A DNA stretch of 64,000 nt from Cytospora piceicola (lineage: Eukaryota > Ascomycota > Sordariomycetes > Diaporthales > Cytosporaceae): assembly GCA_023375675.1 (NCBI GenBank), contig JALQBC010000007.1, positions 1,116,001 through 1,180,000 on the forward strand, in the 5' to 3' direction. Under the pieces are notes generated by a model. It was given only the letters and a program-made list of their open reading frames with translations. It did not search any database and was not told the origin of the DNA. This document shows positions 33,466 to 44,717 of the stretch, one piece after another (positions within the stretch are counted from its first letter, which is position 1; every line of letters starts with the position of its first letter). A program made the translations under genes and the position numbers.

Positions 33466-34320
33466 GCTTCCAGTCCAGGATTCCACTGCCCACATTGTAC
33501 GAACTCGAACGCACCGAGGTGGAAATGAGTAAGTAATTCCTGAAGGACCACTAATCACCTTCAAGCCGCTCCACGAGTGGGCAGTCTTTGCAAAGAATGA
33601 ATGCAGTCTAGTCGTTTCTAAAGACAAGGCTGCAGGCACTACTATAGTCCCATTAGTAGTCCAGACGGAAGGGAAGACTTTACTGACAACGTTCAAAGTG
33701 CACTACGCCGCGAGAAACGGCATTCTGGCGCCTAAAGTCCTCGGCGTGTACGACATCCATTATATCAAGCCCGAAAAGCCCACCGCAATAGCAATGGGCA
33801 GCGAGCTTGTCCCTGGTGACACTCTCTACTATGTATGGAGGACCTTAAGGACGACCAAAAGTCCAGTATTAGGGCAGAGCTCAGGGAACAAATCGCTTGT
33901 ATGCGCAGCTGTACCCAGCCTTTTATCGGGCGCCTTGGAAACAGGGCGATGATCAGTCCCTACGAGCCTTTTGGTACCAATAATTATGGGCCCTTTTCAG
34001 ATGAGGAGAAGTTTGATGAGTGGTGCCTGAAACGTCTACATTGCAGCTCCCTCAGTGAAGGGAATTGCAGGGGGTGGTTGGAACGCAAACGACGCCGATC
34101 TTCCGGGAAATTTGTCCAGACCCATGGCGATCTATCGTTGAAGCAAGTGCTGGAGCCCTGCCCGAAGGATAGGCTCAAGTTTACCAGCATGGTTGAGGAT
34201 AAATTATGCTGTGGATGGCACAGTTCCTACTTATGCTGTTCATTATTCCCAGTCTGGCAGCCAAGGAGAATGGACCTAAGAGGACAGAATAATGATCGGT
34301 TGGCTGTTCCTAAATATTAG
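33466..34320 (+). pseudogene. Broken aminoglycoside-phosphotransferase-like kinase gene
   Basis: The pieces follow the order of fungal APH-family proteins. An exon-like start (PLPTLYELERTEVEM) ends at a GTAAGT donor near 33530. AARNGILAPKVLGVYD and GDTLYYVW lie in one frame (to about 33838). EDLKDDQKSSIRAEL, QPFIGRLGNRAM and the kinase-type THGDLS motif (near 34120) lie in a second frame. The shift occurs inside the conserved VWEDL (TATGTATGGAGGAC) and looks like the loss of one G. After THGDLS the expected Asp-Trp block has decayed (SMVEDKLCCGW) and no homology can be read. The catalytic HGD survives but the metal-binding DW does not. A sequencing error could explain the single-base shift but not the decayed C-terminus. 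Confidence 0.65.
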
Positions 34321-34979
34321 CAGCTACCCTAGAGACCCTGCAATGAAGACCGTAGAAGACCAATATTTTTGTACAAATACATAGGCTCGGGACTACTAAT
34401 AGTTCTGACCCTTGAATTATTGCCGAGAATGCGTCTTTGCTTCCTTTACGGTTTGTCAGGAAGGTATCAGCCCAGGGAGGATGCAGCAATGTAGCACTTG
34501 ACGTTGAAAACAAACCGCACGTGCAAGCGGCCGGGTTCTCCATATCCGTACTGTAAAGAACCACATTTGCGCTGTACTTATATAACAATTATGGAGCGAA
34601 GCTGAATGGTGCGGAAATCTCCTCCTATCATGTCGCGTGAAGCATAAGTCGCTGGCCTTATCGACAATTAACTGAACTCACTTGAGCTTTCAGCGAATCG
34701 CTTGATATACTAGCGTCACGCGCAAAAGTGGCACGTACTTGTGCACCGCGCCCAACATGGGCGTATGGACAGGGCTAACACTCACCGCACCCATTGATTA
34801 GATATGTTGAGAACGAGGTTCGGCCCGGAGATTGATGCGGTTTACGGGTTGCCCGGCCTTCGATTTTCCAACTCATCAGAGTCCCCGCAGCACGGTCTGA
34901 TGATACGATACTACCCAGGTGCCAGCTAAGCTTTGTGCCCCAAGAGCAACCACCGCTTTGCATAGCACCCGTGGGAAAC
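34321..34979. other. Intergenic, promoter of the P450 gene
   Basis: About 660 bp between the pseudogene and the cytochrome P450. I see no ORF with recognisable content and no repeat. Confidence 0.45.
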
Positions 34980-36517
34980 ATGGCTCAACTTTCGGACATC
35001 TTGATTTGGTTTGTATACTTGGCAGCGGGGGTGAGTTTTTTCTGGCACACCATCTGGTCTTAGACGTGCTCTAACAAATACAGTATACTGGCTGTCTGTT
35101 GATATTTAATGTCTGGCTTCATCCCCTTTCCAAATACCCAGGGCCATTCCTCTGGCGTGCCACTCGACTGCCTTTCCTTGTCTCATTTATGCAGGGACGA
35201 CTACCCCACGACATCAAGAGGCTGCATGAACAATATGGCGACATTGTCCGCTTGGCTCCAGATGAAGTATCGTTCATCGATCCTGCCGCTTGGAGAGACA
35301 TCTACCCGAAGAACTTCCTGCGACCTTACGAGTATAAAGATCAGCCACCAGGGAAGACTGCATCAAACTTGATTGCATGCACTGAAGATGAACACGCTCG
35401 TTTCCGAAAGATCCTGGCACCAGCGTTTTCTGAACGATACACGGCAGCTCAGGAACCTGTCGTGGCCTCCTATGTCGATAAACTAGTGTCGAAGCTGAAC
35501 GAACGCATTGAGAACTCGTCAGGCCGTGGACTGACTGATTTCGACGCCGTGGAGTGGATCAACTATGTGGCTTTCGACATCATTGGAGACTTGGTCTGGG
35601 GTTCTTCGTTCGGCTGTCTGGATGGCTTGACAACTCATCCCTGGATTCAGACCGTCAGTCAATTCAAGGCAGCCACGATAGTCGTATCTGCGAAGTTCTA
35701 TCCATGGCTATACGCGTTGCTCATGGCCATCACGCCCTCTTCTGCATTGAACGAGGTGATGGAGATGTGGCGTATCACCGAACAGAAGGTTCGCGACCGA
35801 ATTGCCTCCGGCTCAAACCGGCCCGACATCATCGGCCAGCTCCTGGAGTCCGAGAAGGATGGTGTATCCGAGTCTATGAGCCGCGAAGAAATGGAGGTCA
35901 ACGCTATGATACTGGTGGCTGCAGGCAGCGAATCAGTCACAACTGTGCTGACTGGACTATTCAACTACCTTCTCCGCAGTCCGGATGACCTCGCTGCAGT
36001 CACAGGCGAGATTCGAGCAGCTTTCCGTTCTGGAGACGAGGTCACCGGGCCCAAGTTGAAACAGCTTCCCATTCTCAACGCAACGTTGAACGAGGGTATG
36101 AGACTCTGTCCGACGATCCCCGATGCAATGCGTCGCAAGGTTCCTTCCGGGGGAGGCGTCGTTGCTGGTGAAGTCCTCCCTGAAGACACCGTGGTCTCCA
36201 TCCCGCCATGGGCTACCTACAGGGCCAAGCGAAACTTTCTCGAGCCGGAACGTTTCATGCCTGCAAGGTGGCTCAGCAATGCGAAGAGCGGCGTGCGAGA
36301 CGACAAGACCGCGTTCAACCCATTTTCTCTCGGCCCACACAACTGTCCTGGGCAGAATCTGGCCTGGCTTGAGCTGCGTCTGATCCTGGCGAAGATTCTG
36401 TGGAATTTCGATGTGTCTGTTCCGCCAGGTGTCGACCTGCCGGTGTGGGAAGAGCAGGGCATCTGGTGGTTCTGGGATAAGCAGCCTACCTTCATCCGTC
36501 TTACTCACAGGAGCTGA
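34980..36517 (+). CDS. Cytochrome P450 monooxygenase
   Basis: Exons 34980-35030 and 35084-36517, 494 residues. The first exon (17 codons, MAQLSDILIWFVYLAAG) completes the N-terminal membrane anchor. The 53-nt intron has a GTGAGT donor, a perfect CTAAC branch site and a CAG acceptor, phase 0. P450 signatures: the proline-rich hinge KYPGPFLW; the I-helix AAGSESVTT; the K-helix Glu354-Gly-Met-Arg357; EPERFMPARWL; and the haem loop FSLGPHNCPG with Cys438 as the thiolate ligand. Overall it resembles the CYP families that include trichothecene C-15 hydroxylase-like enzymes. No backbone synthase lies nearby, so the substrate is unknown. The SESVTT replaces the more usual SETTAT at the oxygen-activation site but keeps the Thr. 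Confidence 0.93.
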
Positions 36518-36780
36518 TGCAGCTTGCGGCCGGTGGGCTGGAGACTCATTCCTCTACATATATAGCCATGTCAATGGTCTGGTAAAGCGCCAGTGTCTAT
36601 ATTCCGTGAATATCTGGAGACAGACTGTTCGAGATAGAGTTTTAGCACAACAGAGTTATAGTCCAGAGATGAAGAAAATCTACAAAATTCTTTTGTGCAG
36701 ATAACATGGCACGTCCACGCCGTGTTAAGGAACATGTATTTCGAAGTAGTCGCCCACAGTGGCGCGATCAGTAATTACCA

Positions 36781-38031
36781 TTATCTCGTACCCAAAAAGC
36801 TGAAACGGGGAATATGTCTAGGAAGCGCACCGAGCAAGATATCCTCTAATGGACAAGTTGCAAGCATCGTCTTTGAGAATCGGCCCAGGAGCCTGCGCAC
36901 CCTAATGAATCTCTTAAACCCATTAATATCCTCAAGCCTCTTCACAAATATCCCAACGACCATGTCTGTCCTCCCGTGTATGTCACACTCCAAGAAGGCA
37001 ACATGGTCATCATCCATGAATACCAGATTGCCATGTTCCTGGTTACGGCAGACGCGCATCTTGATACGTAAGTACCCGTCATTAGGCATCTGGAACGGCG
37101 ACGCCCAGTGGTCAAGTATGCTGATAAGTCGGCTGTATTTGGTCCGGATATCTCCAAGACCAGAGAAACAATTTGGATGAGGCGCAAAAAGGGAATAGCA
37201 CAAGTTTGTACCATCACAGCCAGACTCATCATGCCAAGACCCCCATGCAAAAAGACTCTGATCATTTGTGTTCTTCGCGATTTCCGCTTGCAGCCTGGCG
37301 AAGGCCTTGGCCTCTCCTTCGCCGTAAAGTAGCGGCATGTGGACGTCGAACAGACCCATTAGGCAATAGGCGATGTCCTCGGCTCGTGTAGTCTCTCGGC
37401 CTGCGGCCCACGATAGCTTCTGGGCGACGGATAAGAGATGTAGGGATTGTCGCGCCATGCCTCCTGCGGTGAGGGTGTGCCATGCCTGCGAGAAGAGGGC
37501 GGCCGGAATCGTCGTAATTTTCTCCAGGGTCGAGGAAAGTGATACCTTGGTGCCTATTTCAACCCAGTCCTTGTTGTAGAACTCGACTACGGCGGGCGCA
37601 ATCAACTCCTGGAGAGTCCAACCGCGGGTGAACCAGCGGGAGCTTGCGAGCGACATAGCGAGGTCTTCACTCGGCGAGCTCACATCGACATCGACGTCGA
37701 CGAGATACGCGATGCATATACTTGACTTCTCGTAGTATATGTACATGCTGTTGATGGCTTCGGATAGCTCGGTCGAGGAACTGTTATCGATGCAGCAGGT
37801 GTCGATCCATATCCAGTCATAGCCCTGCTTTTTTGCCAGGGAGCAAGCTTGGATGACCTTTGGATATTTGCACTTCCGGAGTCGAGATAACCCACGTCGC
37901 CATTTAGGCTTGGCGACAAATGCCTCGAAAGGCGCCTCATTGTCACCCCAGGTGTGTGATAGAATCGCGTAGGGAGGGCAGTTCCTCGGGTATGTCGTGA
38001 GCTCGAGAGTCTTCGTATTGAGGAGCCGCAT
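36781..38031 (-). CDS. Heterokaryon-incompatibility (HET) domain protein
   Basis: 416 residues, one exon, starting at ATG 38031 (MRLLNTKTLELTTYP, the classic HET-protein beginning). The three HET blocks are in order: YAILSHTWGD (about 21-30), WIWIDTCCIDNSSSTELSEAI (about 70-90) with YVYY-like YIYYEKSSICIAYLVDV after it, and SSRWFTRGWTLQELIAP (about 130-147). The usual EDIAYCLMGLFDVHMPLLYGEGEKAFxRLQ extension follows, as in HET-E/HET-D-type proteins. There is no NACHT or WD40 part; the C-terminal 170 residues are of unknown fold. HET domains trigger cell death on fusion of unlike strains, but most family members are untested. It is convergent with the P450 gene (gap 263 bp). Confidence 0.9.
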   Translation of the reverse strand: MRLLNTKTLELTTYPRNCPPYAILSHTWGDNEAPFEAFVAKPKWRRGLSRLRKCKYPKVIQACSLAKKQGYDWIWIDTCCIDNSSSTELSEAINSMYIYYEKSSICIAYLVDVDVDVSSPSEDLAMSLASSRWFTRGWTLQELIAPAVVEFYNKDWVEIGTKVSLSSTLEKITTIPAALFSQAWHTLTAGGMARQSLHLLSVAQKLSWAAGRETTRAEDIAYCLMGLFDVHMPLLYGEGEAKAFARLQAEIAKNTNDQSLFAWGSWHDESGCDGTNLCYSLFAPHPNCFSGLGDIRTKYSRLISILDHWASPFQMPNDGYLRIKMRVCRNQEHGNLVFMDDDHVAFLECDIHGRTDMVVGIFVKRLEDINGFKRFIRVRRLLGRFSKTMLATCPLEDILLGALPRHIPRFSFLGTR

Positions 38032-38838
38032 AGCGTTGTCCAAGCTAAAAAAACACCGTCGCCCTAATTGCCTGCTTCGGGCCCGTTCCTGATGGTGAAT
38101 ATTGGCAATACAGCGATATCTCTTGAGAGGCGTTCGAAGACTGGAGCCCTCCCTAAGTTTGAACCAACTATGACTTTGTACGGAAGCAGATGTGATCCTC
38201 CTCGGATGGCCCAGTTCAGATTCAGCATTGACTGGTCAGCCGACCTGCCCCTGTGGCTTAGTTCCCTGATCAGCATCGATAGGGTTGCATCGAGTAGTGA
38301 AAGGATTGGGCCCTTGAGCACGGAATACACGGCATGCAACACAACCCCTGTGTCAGTCACATTTGCCTGCTTATGTACTGTAGGTATTGCATGCAGCGTG
38401 GCCAATACATACTACCTTGAAGGTCGTGTGCTAAATCTATACTCCGCACGTAATTATGCACAGTTTTAAATGTTACTATCATTAAAACATTTCAAGCTAG
38501 TGTCAACTTCAACGAAATGTGGGTGCATCGATAAGTTGGTGTAACTGAGCATACCGCAAATGTACTCAAATATATTGGTAATTCAATGGGCATCTCAACC
38601 TCCCCGCCCACCCTCCCCCCTCCTCATCAGCAGGGGGGAAAGGGCGTCCACACCATTCAACCCTGGGCGGCGTATCTGATGAAGTTGGCCACAACCGCAC
38701 GGTCTGAGAAACTCAATAGTCACTTGACTACTCAAGTGTCAATCGAGTTAGAAGACACCGGTACAGGAACTTCAGATCCAAGACCTTTCGTGGGAGAAGC
38801 TTGTATGTATGTGACCCGCGTCCTGAGCGCCTGAGATA
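38032..38838. other. Intergenic
   Basis: About 800 bp holding the HET gene promoter and the 3' end of the Clr5-ankyrin gene. Overlapping ORFs on both strands at 38064-38469 have no recognisable content, and I treat them as chance. Confidence 0.45.
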
Positions 38839-41800
38839 CTACCCCGTAATACTTCCACCATATTTATTTGCATGGTCGGTGATCAAATCTGCAATAGCGA
38901 AGTGGCCTCGAAGCTTGGCGATTGCTATGGCACTGTCGTATTTCGTGTAGACTTGGGTCTCGCTTATGGCACCAGCATTCAGAAGCAACTGAACCATGTC
39001 CAATCGTCCCCAATATGCAGCACCGTCCAACGCGACCCATCCGGAGCGCGCGCATTGGGGCGCGTTGACATCAGCACCATGAGAATGCAACAGATTAGCA
39101 ATTTCCAGGTCGCCTTCAGTGGCAACGATTTGCAGCGCCGTCCTGCCGCACCATTCCGCCGCCGCACCATTGACATCTGCGCCATGGTCAAGTAGTGTAT
39201 GGGTGATTCTCATCTTGCAGGTACGCTCTTCCGTTGTTCCTGGTCGCCAGGAACAAATGTGTTGGAGGGCTGTCTTGCCCAAGCGACCAACTGCGGCAGC
39301 ATTCACGTCCCCGCCCCTTTCCAATAGCCCCAATACCAACTCCTCGTTTCCGCAAGACGCTGCAGCTTGAAGGGGTGTCAGACACCACGTTTCCGCCATT
39401 TCCGGAAATTGTGACGAAAAGTCCTGAGAGTAAGAATTGATATCTGCACCACGGTCCAATAACTCATCGGCGAGCGTCTTTCGGCCCCCATAATAGATGA
39501 ATACCGCAAGTGGGGAGCCAGGACTTATCTCAGCACCTTGCCGGTAAAACAACTCGAAAATCCTCAATCTCTCGTGGCGCTCTTTCCATGCAACTGGACC
39601 ACGTAGGCAACCTTCTAAGAAAATTGCAGAGGCATTAAATTTGGGGTTGTCCTTGGCATCACCCAATTCGTCCACAAGGTGAGTGACTTGCGAAAATAGG
39701 TCGGCTTGGAATGGCCCTTCTTCCAGCAAAGTCGTATGCGACCCGAGTGGATGTGTAGCATCTAGCGTTGAGCCATCTACATGTAATCCCGCACCTCGTT
39801 TGACCAGAAAATTGACCATATCACGGCTTAGACGCAACCTTGCGGCTTTCCCGCCTTTCTCCCTGGAACAGACTGCACACAGGCAGTAACCAGAGAATGT
39901 GGCCATCACATTGACTCCCAAATCAGAGAGGAGTCGTACAGCCTCGATATTGTCCAACCGGGCTGCTTCCGTAATCGCCTCGGACCCATACACAGGAATA
40001 TCGTCAACGTCTGCGCGGCGGACAAAGTACTTCAAGACCCTTACTCCCTGCTCCTGGACAGCAGCATGAAGAACCCGAGAATCAATGATGGCTTCCCTTT
40101 CCCCCTTACGGAGCAAATTTCGGACAGTCTTCGTCGCTTGTCTTGCGATGCTTCCTTTTTTGATATGGTGGATTGTAGCGCACAATAGATCTGTCGCGTC
40201 AAGCTGCAGATGTGGAAGACTGTGATCAATTCCACATTGCATGATATTCTGGATGAGTTCCACATCCAGTTTTGTATTCCACCATTCCGTCTCCTTAGTA
40301 CTGTATAAATCAGTACCAATCAGGAACTGTTCGGCAAGAAGAAGCTGCAGAAATCGTTCCATTCTCCAGCCCCCCAATGTACCTGGCAGTAGGAAAGTCA
40401 TAAGGTTTGACTGCACACGCTCCCCTCTTTCCAAAGCGTACAAAACCGTGGACCTCATGCTCGCGGACGTACTATACGGGAACAGCACGTGAAAGATAGC
40501 GCGATCGACATGGAAGTAATAATCAATCAGTGTCGGCCACTGGTTGACAGGAATATTGTTCTTTTCGTAAAATCCCGCTATTTTCGCGTCGTGCCTTGGC
40601 TCGAGAGGTGAATCGATATGTGGAGAATTGACGTCCGCTCCATGTACCAAGAACAGACGTAGACCTCGCATGTGCCGCTGACTGCTTCCGTTGAAACGAT
40701 GCATGAATAGTTGAAAGTTGGTACAGTAGCCGACCGTACCTGGCTTGACAGGCACACTGAACTCCTTGTTGACGTCGCAGTGCTCCATCAAGAGCGTCGC
40801 TGCTTCAAAGTTGTCGTTATTGATAGCTTTCAGTATGGCCGGTGTGGTTTCACGAGTCCAGCCAGAGTCAGGTCGACGCGATTTGCATGACTTCAAGAAG
40901 GAGGCTCTGCGGAATACGACGAGTAAACGTCTCTAACCACTCTGAGAATGAAGTGTTGTCGTCCAAGTTGGCAAGGTTATTCGATAGCAGGTACACAGCT
41001 ATCGATAGATAATGATACGGGTCAAAGTTGCGGGTCAAGGCTCTGTTGGTGGGATCGGGCAGGAGACCGTGGTTGTCTAAGTCGTTTTGCGGCTGATAAG
41101 GATACTCTATCGCCGATGGAACGAGGTGTAATGGCATGTCGATGCCATCAATCAAGTTGAAGTCGAGGTCAATGGGACGATGCATGGAAGATACTAGCCT
41201 CTGTGTAAGTTGCATCCCGTGAAGCTTTTCGAGGTAACGGACTCCGACTTTCAAGTTTCCAGTACAAATATTCATAGAGCTCGGGGTCATAGGGAGCGAC
41301 TGTGGCTGGTCTCCACGAGATCCAGCTTCAGTCGGATGCTGCGCCAGAGGGCCTGGAGGCTCAAGTTGGAAGGGAGACGGCGATCGAACATTCACCAGCT
41401 GCTGTAAGTCGGGTTGCAGGCTTCGGAAGGGTGATGGGGTCCGTACGGCGATATAGTTCGGCAAGGGGCTCAAGGCACCTGGGTCCACTCTTGTCAGGGC
41501 TCCACGCCGCCTTAAACTTGGGAGATAGGTAGAGATATATCTGTTACAAAATCGTACTGACCTTGATTGGGAGAGTGAACAAGAGCACCGGATCTCCTCA
41601 TCTCCTTCCAGGCTTTGTCCCATTCGACGATAGTGTTGTTCATGTAAACTGCAGTTGGCTTCTTCGGATTCTTCCTCTTCGGGTTTTCCAATCGTGGAAG
41701 TACATGTCGATATATCAAAGACCAGTCATTTGCCTTGGCCCTCTTCCGAAGCTGAAGCTCATCCCTGAGCTTGGACTCCCACGTAGATAGCCTAGTTGCA

Positions 41801-42038
41801 ACAGTCGTGGATGCAAATTAGCTATGCCCAGGTGGTGATCTAGAATGTCACAACATTGACTTTGACAAAATGGTGCCACGGGTTCTTACGGAGTCTTGGG
41901 GAAGCCCTTCGCTTCCATAATTCGCTTGACATCTTTCAGCGTTTCCCTCTTCTCCTGGTAGAGTTCTCGGATCTCTGCTTCATTTTGGAGCCAGATGTTA
42001 TCAGATGCGTCGGAAAAGGGACGCTTCTGCGGCGACAT
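38839..42038 (-). CDS. Clr5-domain ankyrin-repeat protein with an unresolved frame break
   Basis: Exon 1 is 42038-41890, exon 2 is 41791-41562 and exon 3 begins at 41478; both introns (98 and 83 nt, GTAAGA and GTCAGT donors) join in phase. The first 125 residues form a Clr5 domain (EIRELYQEKRETLKDVKRIMEAKGF, then STWESKLRDELQLRK). A Pro/Ser-rich linker and a helical region follow. Near 40870-40900 the frame changes: the upstream frame stops at 40868, while a 685-residue downstream frame is open across that point and carries C-terminal ankyrin repeats (for example TPLQAAASCGNEELVLGLLERGGDVN and TALQIVATEGDLEIANLLHSHGADVN). No nearby intron restores the frame without deleting apparent coding sequence, so a one-base indel, an unusual intron or early decay are all possible. 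Clr5-ankyrin proteins are a large fungal family of unknown role. Confidence 0.7.
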
Positions 42039-42243
42039 GTTAAGAGACAGGGGTGATGGAAAATATTATGTTCGAGTTATGCTGCTGTGTCTGATTCCTT
42101 GTGATACTGTGCATTGATGGTGGACTGAGAAATGAGTGCAGTCGACGGTCGAAGGAAGGTCAGGTTATACTTATATTAGTATTGGCCTCAACACTTGAGG
42201 TCGCAGCTTCGTTGGTCATAACTCATGACACAATCTTACCTTT

Positions 42244-42905
42244 TGTCCAGAATCTGCTTGCATGTTGTGGCGTTGTTCGGAAGCCACTCGGGTTCCAAGA
42301 TTACAGCACTACTCCCAATCAGCCAATCGTGGCTGCTTGTCCAGAACCTGCCTGCATACTGTTGGGTTCCTCGGTTTGCAGCAAGCCCAAGGCGGTAATG
42401 GTGTGTTTCACAGAATCGCGTGTGACCGTACACTTGAGTGATACGCACGTGTCTGTCCAGAATCTGGTCTTACAATTTGGTATCCAAGCTTCCATACATC
42501 TCAACCCGCGATGTGTAGATCATGACCTACCGTTTACAGGCTCTCAACATATGGAGCACATTGTCCTTTCAGGGTTTGTCTAATTGAGAATGTGCTCTTC
42601 AAGTTTTTCTCATGCTGAAACTCTCAGTCAAAGTCTGCTTCATACTGAAAGAAAAAATAAAAGGTTAATGCTGGTCCAATCGCAAACCATTTCGACAGAA
42701 GAGCATCTCACCACTGATGCATGCCGGTAGACCCTGTATATCTGTCCAAAATCTGGTTCCTATTATAGAGGGGACTTATGTATTGCTTCGCCTCTGGGCA
42801 CTCCCCTTGTGGGCCACACACGCACCAGTCACAATGGCTCACCCTTGAGGTACTCATGTACTTTTCTCAAATAGGGCCGCCGGGCCCTAGACTGTCCAGA
42901 ATCTT
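42244..42905 (+). repeat. Five dispersed copies of TGTCCAGAATCTG
   Basis: Copies: 42244-42256 (exact), 42338-42350 (one change, AACCTG), 42454-42466 (exact), 42743-42755 (one change, AAAATCTG) and 42893-42905 (last base differs). All are in the same orientation. Around the first two copies the similarity extends to about 38 bp (TTGTCCAGAAxCTGCxTGCAT and onward to GTTxxTCGG). Spacing is irregular (94, 116, 289 and 150 bp). Confidence 0.7.
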
Positions 42906-43119
42906 TCAGGGAGTCCTAAGCCACCTTCCTATCGGTGGTATTCTCTTGACCCATTATGTGCCTTTAAAGCCATGCGATTGTCGCATCGAATACTGCGTTG
43001 CCAACTGCGTCCAATATGGCATTATACTTTCCATATTTCTTGAGTTTACGTCTCTCCCGTCACCTATCACTCCTGATCATTACACTTATTCCGCTCTGAA
43101 TCAACTACCAGTCATCATT

Positions 43120-43398
43120 ATGCCAATGGACTCGAACACGATCATTGCTCTCATATCCCTACTCATCACATGCGTCCCGGGTCTCTGGTTCGTTATTCGT
43201 ACTCTCGGCGAGAAAAGGTCCCAAATGCAACGGCAAATCGATGTTGGCCCAGACCTACCACTCTATGCTCATGTTTGTAAAGATCTTGGTCTCAGACCTC
43301 AGCCCCTTGGCATAGAAGCCCTTTTGAATCATTTCAACGTCAGGTTCCCTACGAGATGTTGTTGTGCCAACACTTCCCTCCAGAGACCATGTATATAA
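43120..43398 (+). CDS. Possible small membrane protein or first exon (weak)
   Basis: 92 residues beginning MPMDSNTIIALISLLITCVPGL, a single hydrophobic segment (about residues 8-28), then RTLGEKRSQMQRQ and a Cys-rich end. The hydrophobic start followed by basic residues resembles the N-terminus of many small fungal membrane-anchored proteins. Open frames at 43356-43577 and 43724-43957 could be further exons, but I found no splice pattern that joins them convincingly. No domain is recognised. Confidence 0.25.
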   Translation: MPMDSNTIIALISLLITCVPGLWFVIRTLGEKRSQMQRQIDVGPDLPLYAHVCKDLGLRPQPLGIEALLNHFNVRFPTRCCCANTSLQRPCI

Positions 43399-44572
43399 AT
43401 CCGAATTACGATACTAATCCGAGATTGTTGTCAGAGACTGAGCGAGGCTCGTATTGCGGTGCCACCCAGGGCATATCTGCATTAATATCAATTGATAGTG
43501 ACACCAAACGGTGCAGGCACGCCTCCCCACTCCCCTGGAAAAGATCATCTCCAGATTCTATAAAGGGTTATTTCTAAGTCAAGTTTCAGCATACAAATCC
43601 TAGATGTTATACGACTGCAAATGGTGATAGTTGGAGGAGGCATATAGTGGGGATCGAAGTGAACATTGTCGTTGTTTTCTTGTGTCCACAGCCGCCTAAC
43701 AAGTAAGCATATCTGAGCGGCCTTTGGAATCAAGATGCTTCTACGTGTCTTTCATGATGGACATCTGGGAATGGGATGTTGTCTTTCTCGGGCTATTACA
43801 TGTCTGGCCCGAATCTCAGGGTTCACATAGTGGTCACTTTGAGTCCAGAGAATTGCATCTGTTCACTTTCCTAGCTTCATTATTTATTTTCTGTTGTACC
43901 AGTAGTGCATCGATGTCACTACACAGGGTTGAGAAGAGACATCACAAAACCAGTTGAGGGAAATGATGACAGGATCGGTGCCGATCGAGAATACAACGTA
44001 TTATACAGATTGTATGATCCTCAAATTAATCTGGTCTCTGGGAAGAGGAATTTGTATGATACGATCAATGGATATAGGAATGTGGTAGTGGTACAAAATT
44101 GGATTGCTACCGATGCCCCTACCCATTTACCAAGATGGGGTGTATAATCCTGAGTGACTGTAAGTGAGGTGAACAGCTGAGGCCAATCCCAGCCTGGATG
44201 CAACGGTCGGTCTCTTAACACTTTTTGTCTCACTATGGCGCCATTTTAGATAGTGCACGACCAAGAGCGTGACCTTGCTCCTGAATGCTGCCGATGTCGG
44301 CATTCACCTTCTCACGGCGTTACTGATATTTTCCTCCTCCTGGTCTCAGCTCCCTTGAGCGTTTACTGCATGAGACTACGAGCAAGAAATGGCCCGGTCA
44401 GCTGAACCATGCCCGCGGCGCAGGAAAATAAGCAGCCTTTCACCCACCTTATCACATGGGAATCTGGCTGACCCGTGCTGATTACCATGGATATCCCAGC
44501 GGTCTTTGTTTATTGTGGATCATGGACTTCGGGTATGTCATTGATCCACCATAACCACCGTGGTCTCCCTAA

Positions 44573-44578
44573 CCTCGG
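44573..44578 (+). promoter_or_regulatory. Possible FarA/FarB-type (CCTCGG) site
   Basis: CCTCGG lies 145 bp upstream of the acyl-CoA oxidase start codon. This hexamer is the known core of the fungal fatty-acid response element bound by FarA/FarB-type regulators, and beta-oxidation genes are their main targets. The position is right, but the short word makes it only a candidate. Confidence 0.4.
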
Positions 44579-44717
44579 CATCTTTTGATCTGAACGACAT
44601 GACAAGTGTCTCGCCGTTGGTCTCACCCGTACCTCAACTTCTTCCCCATTCCTAGCACAAGATCGGTATACCTTTGCCATAGATCTCTCCTCAACAAACA
44701 ACTATCAGTCTATCATC

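Larger units (their letters stand above)
42039..44717. other. Gene-poor 2.7 kb with a repeated 13-nt motif and small ORFs
   Basis: The promoters of the Clr5-ankyrin gene (minus) and the acyl-CoA oxidase (plus) lie at the two ends. Between 42244 and 42905 the word TGTCCAGAATCTG occurs five times (separate entry). Several small plus-strand ORFs at 43120-44147 are open, but only one looks at all gene-like (separate entry). No RNA gene is seen. Confidence 0.5.

Noticed and set aside
34980..38031. P450 plus neighbours as a secondary-metabolite cluster
   Set aside because: There is no PKS, NRPS, terpene cyclase, DMATS or pathway regulator within the window; the neighbours are HET, Clr5-ankyrin and F-box genes.
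42778..43119. Upstream part of the 206-codon ORF
   Set aside because: The sequence has no domain, overlaps one of the repeated motifs, and its ATG has a poor context. Only the downstream ATG at 43120 looks at all gene-like.
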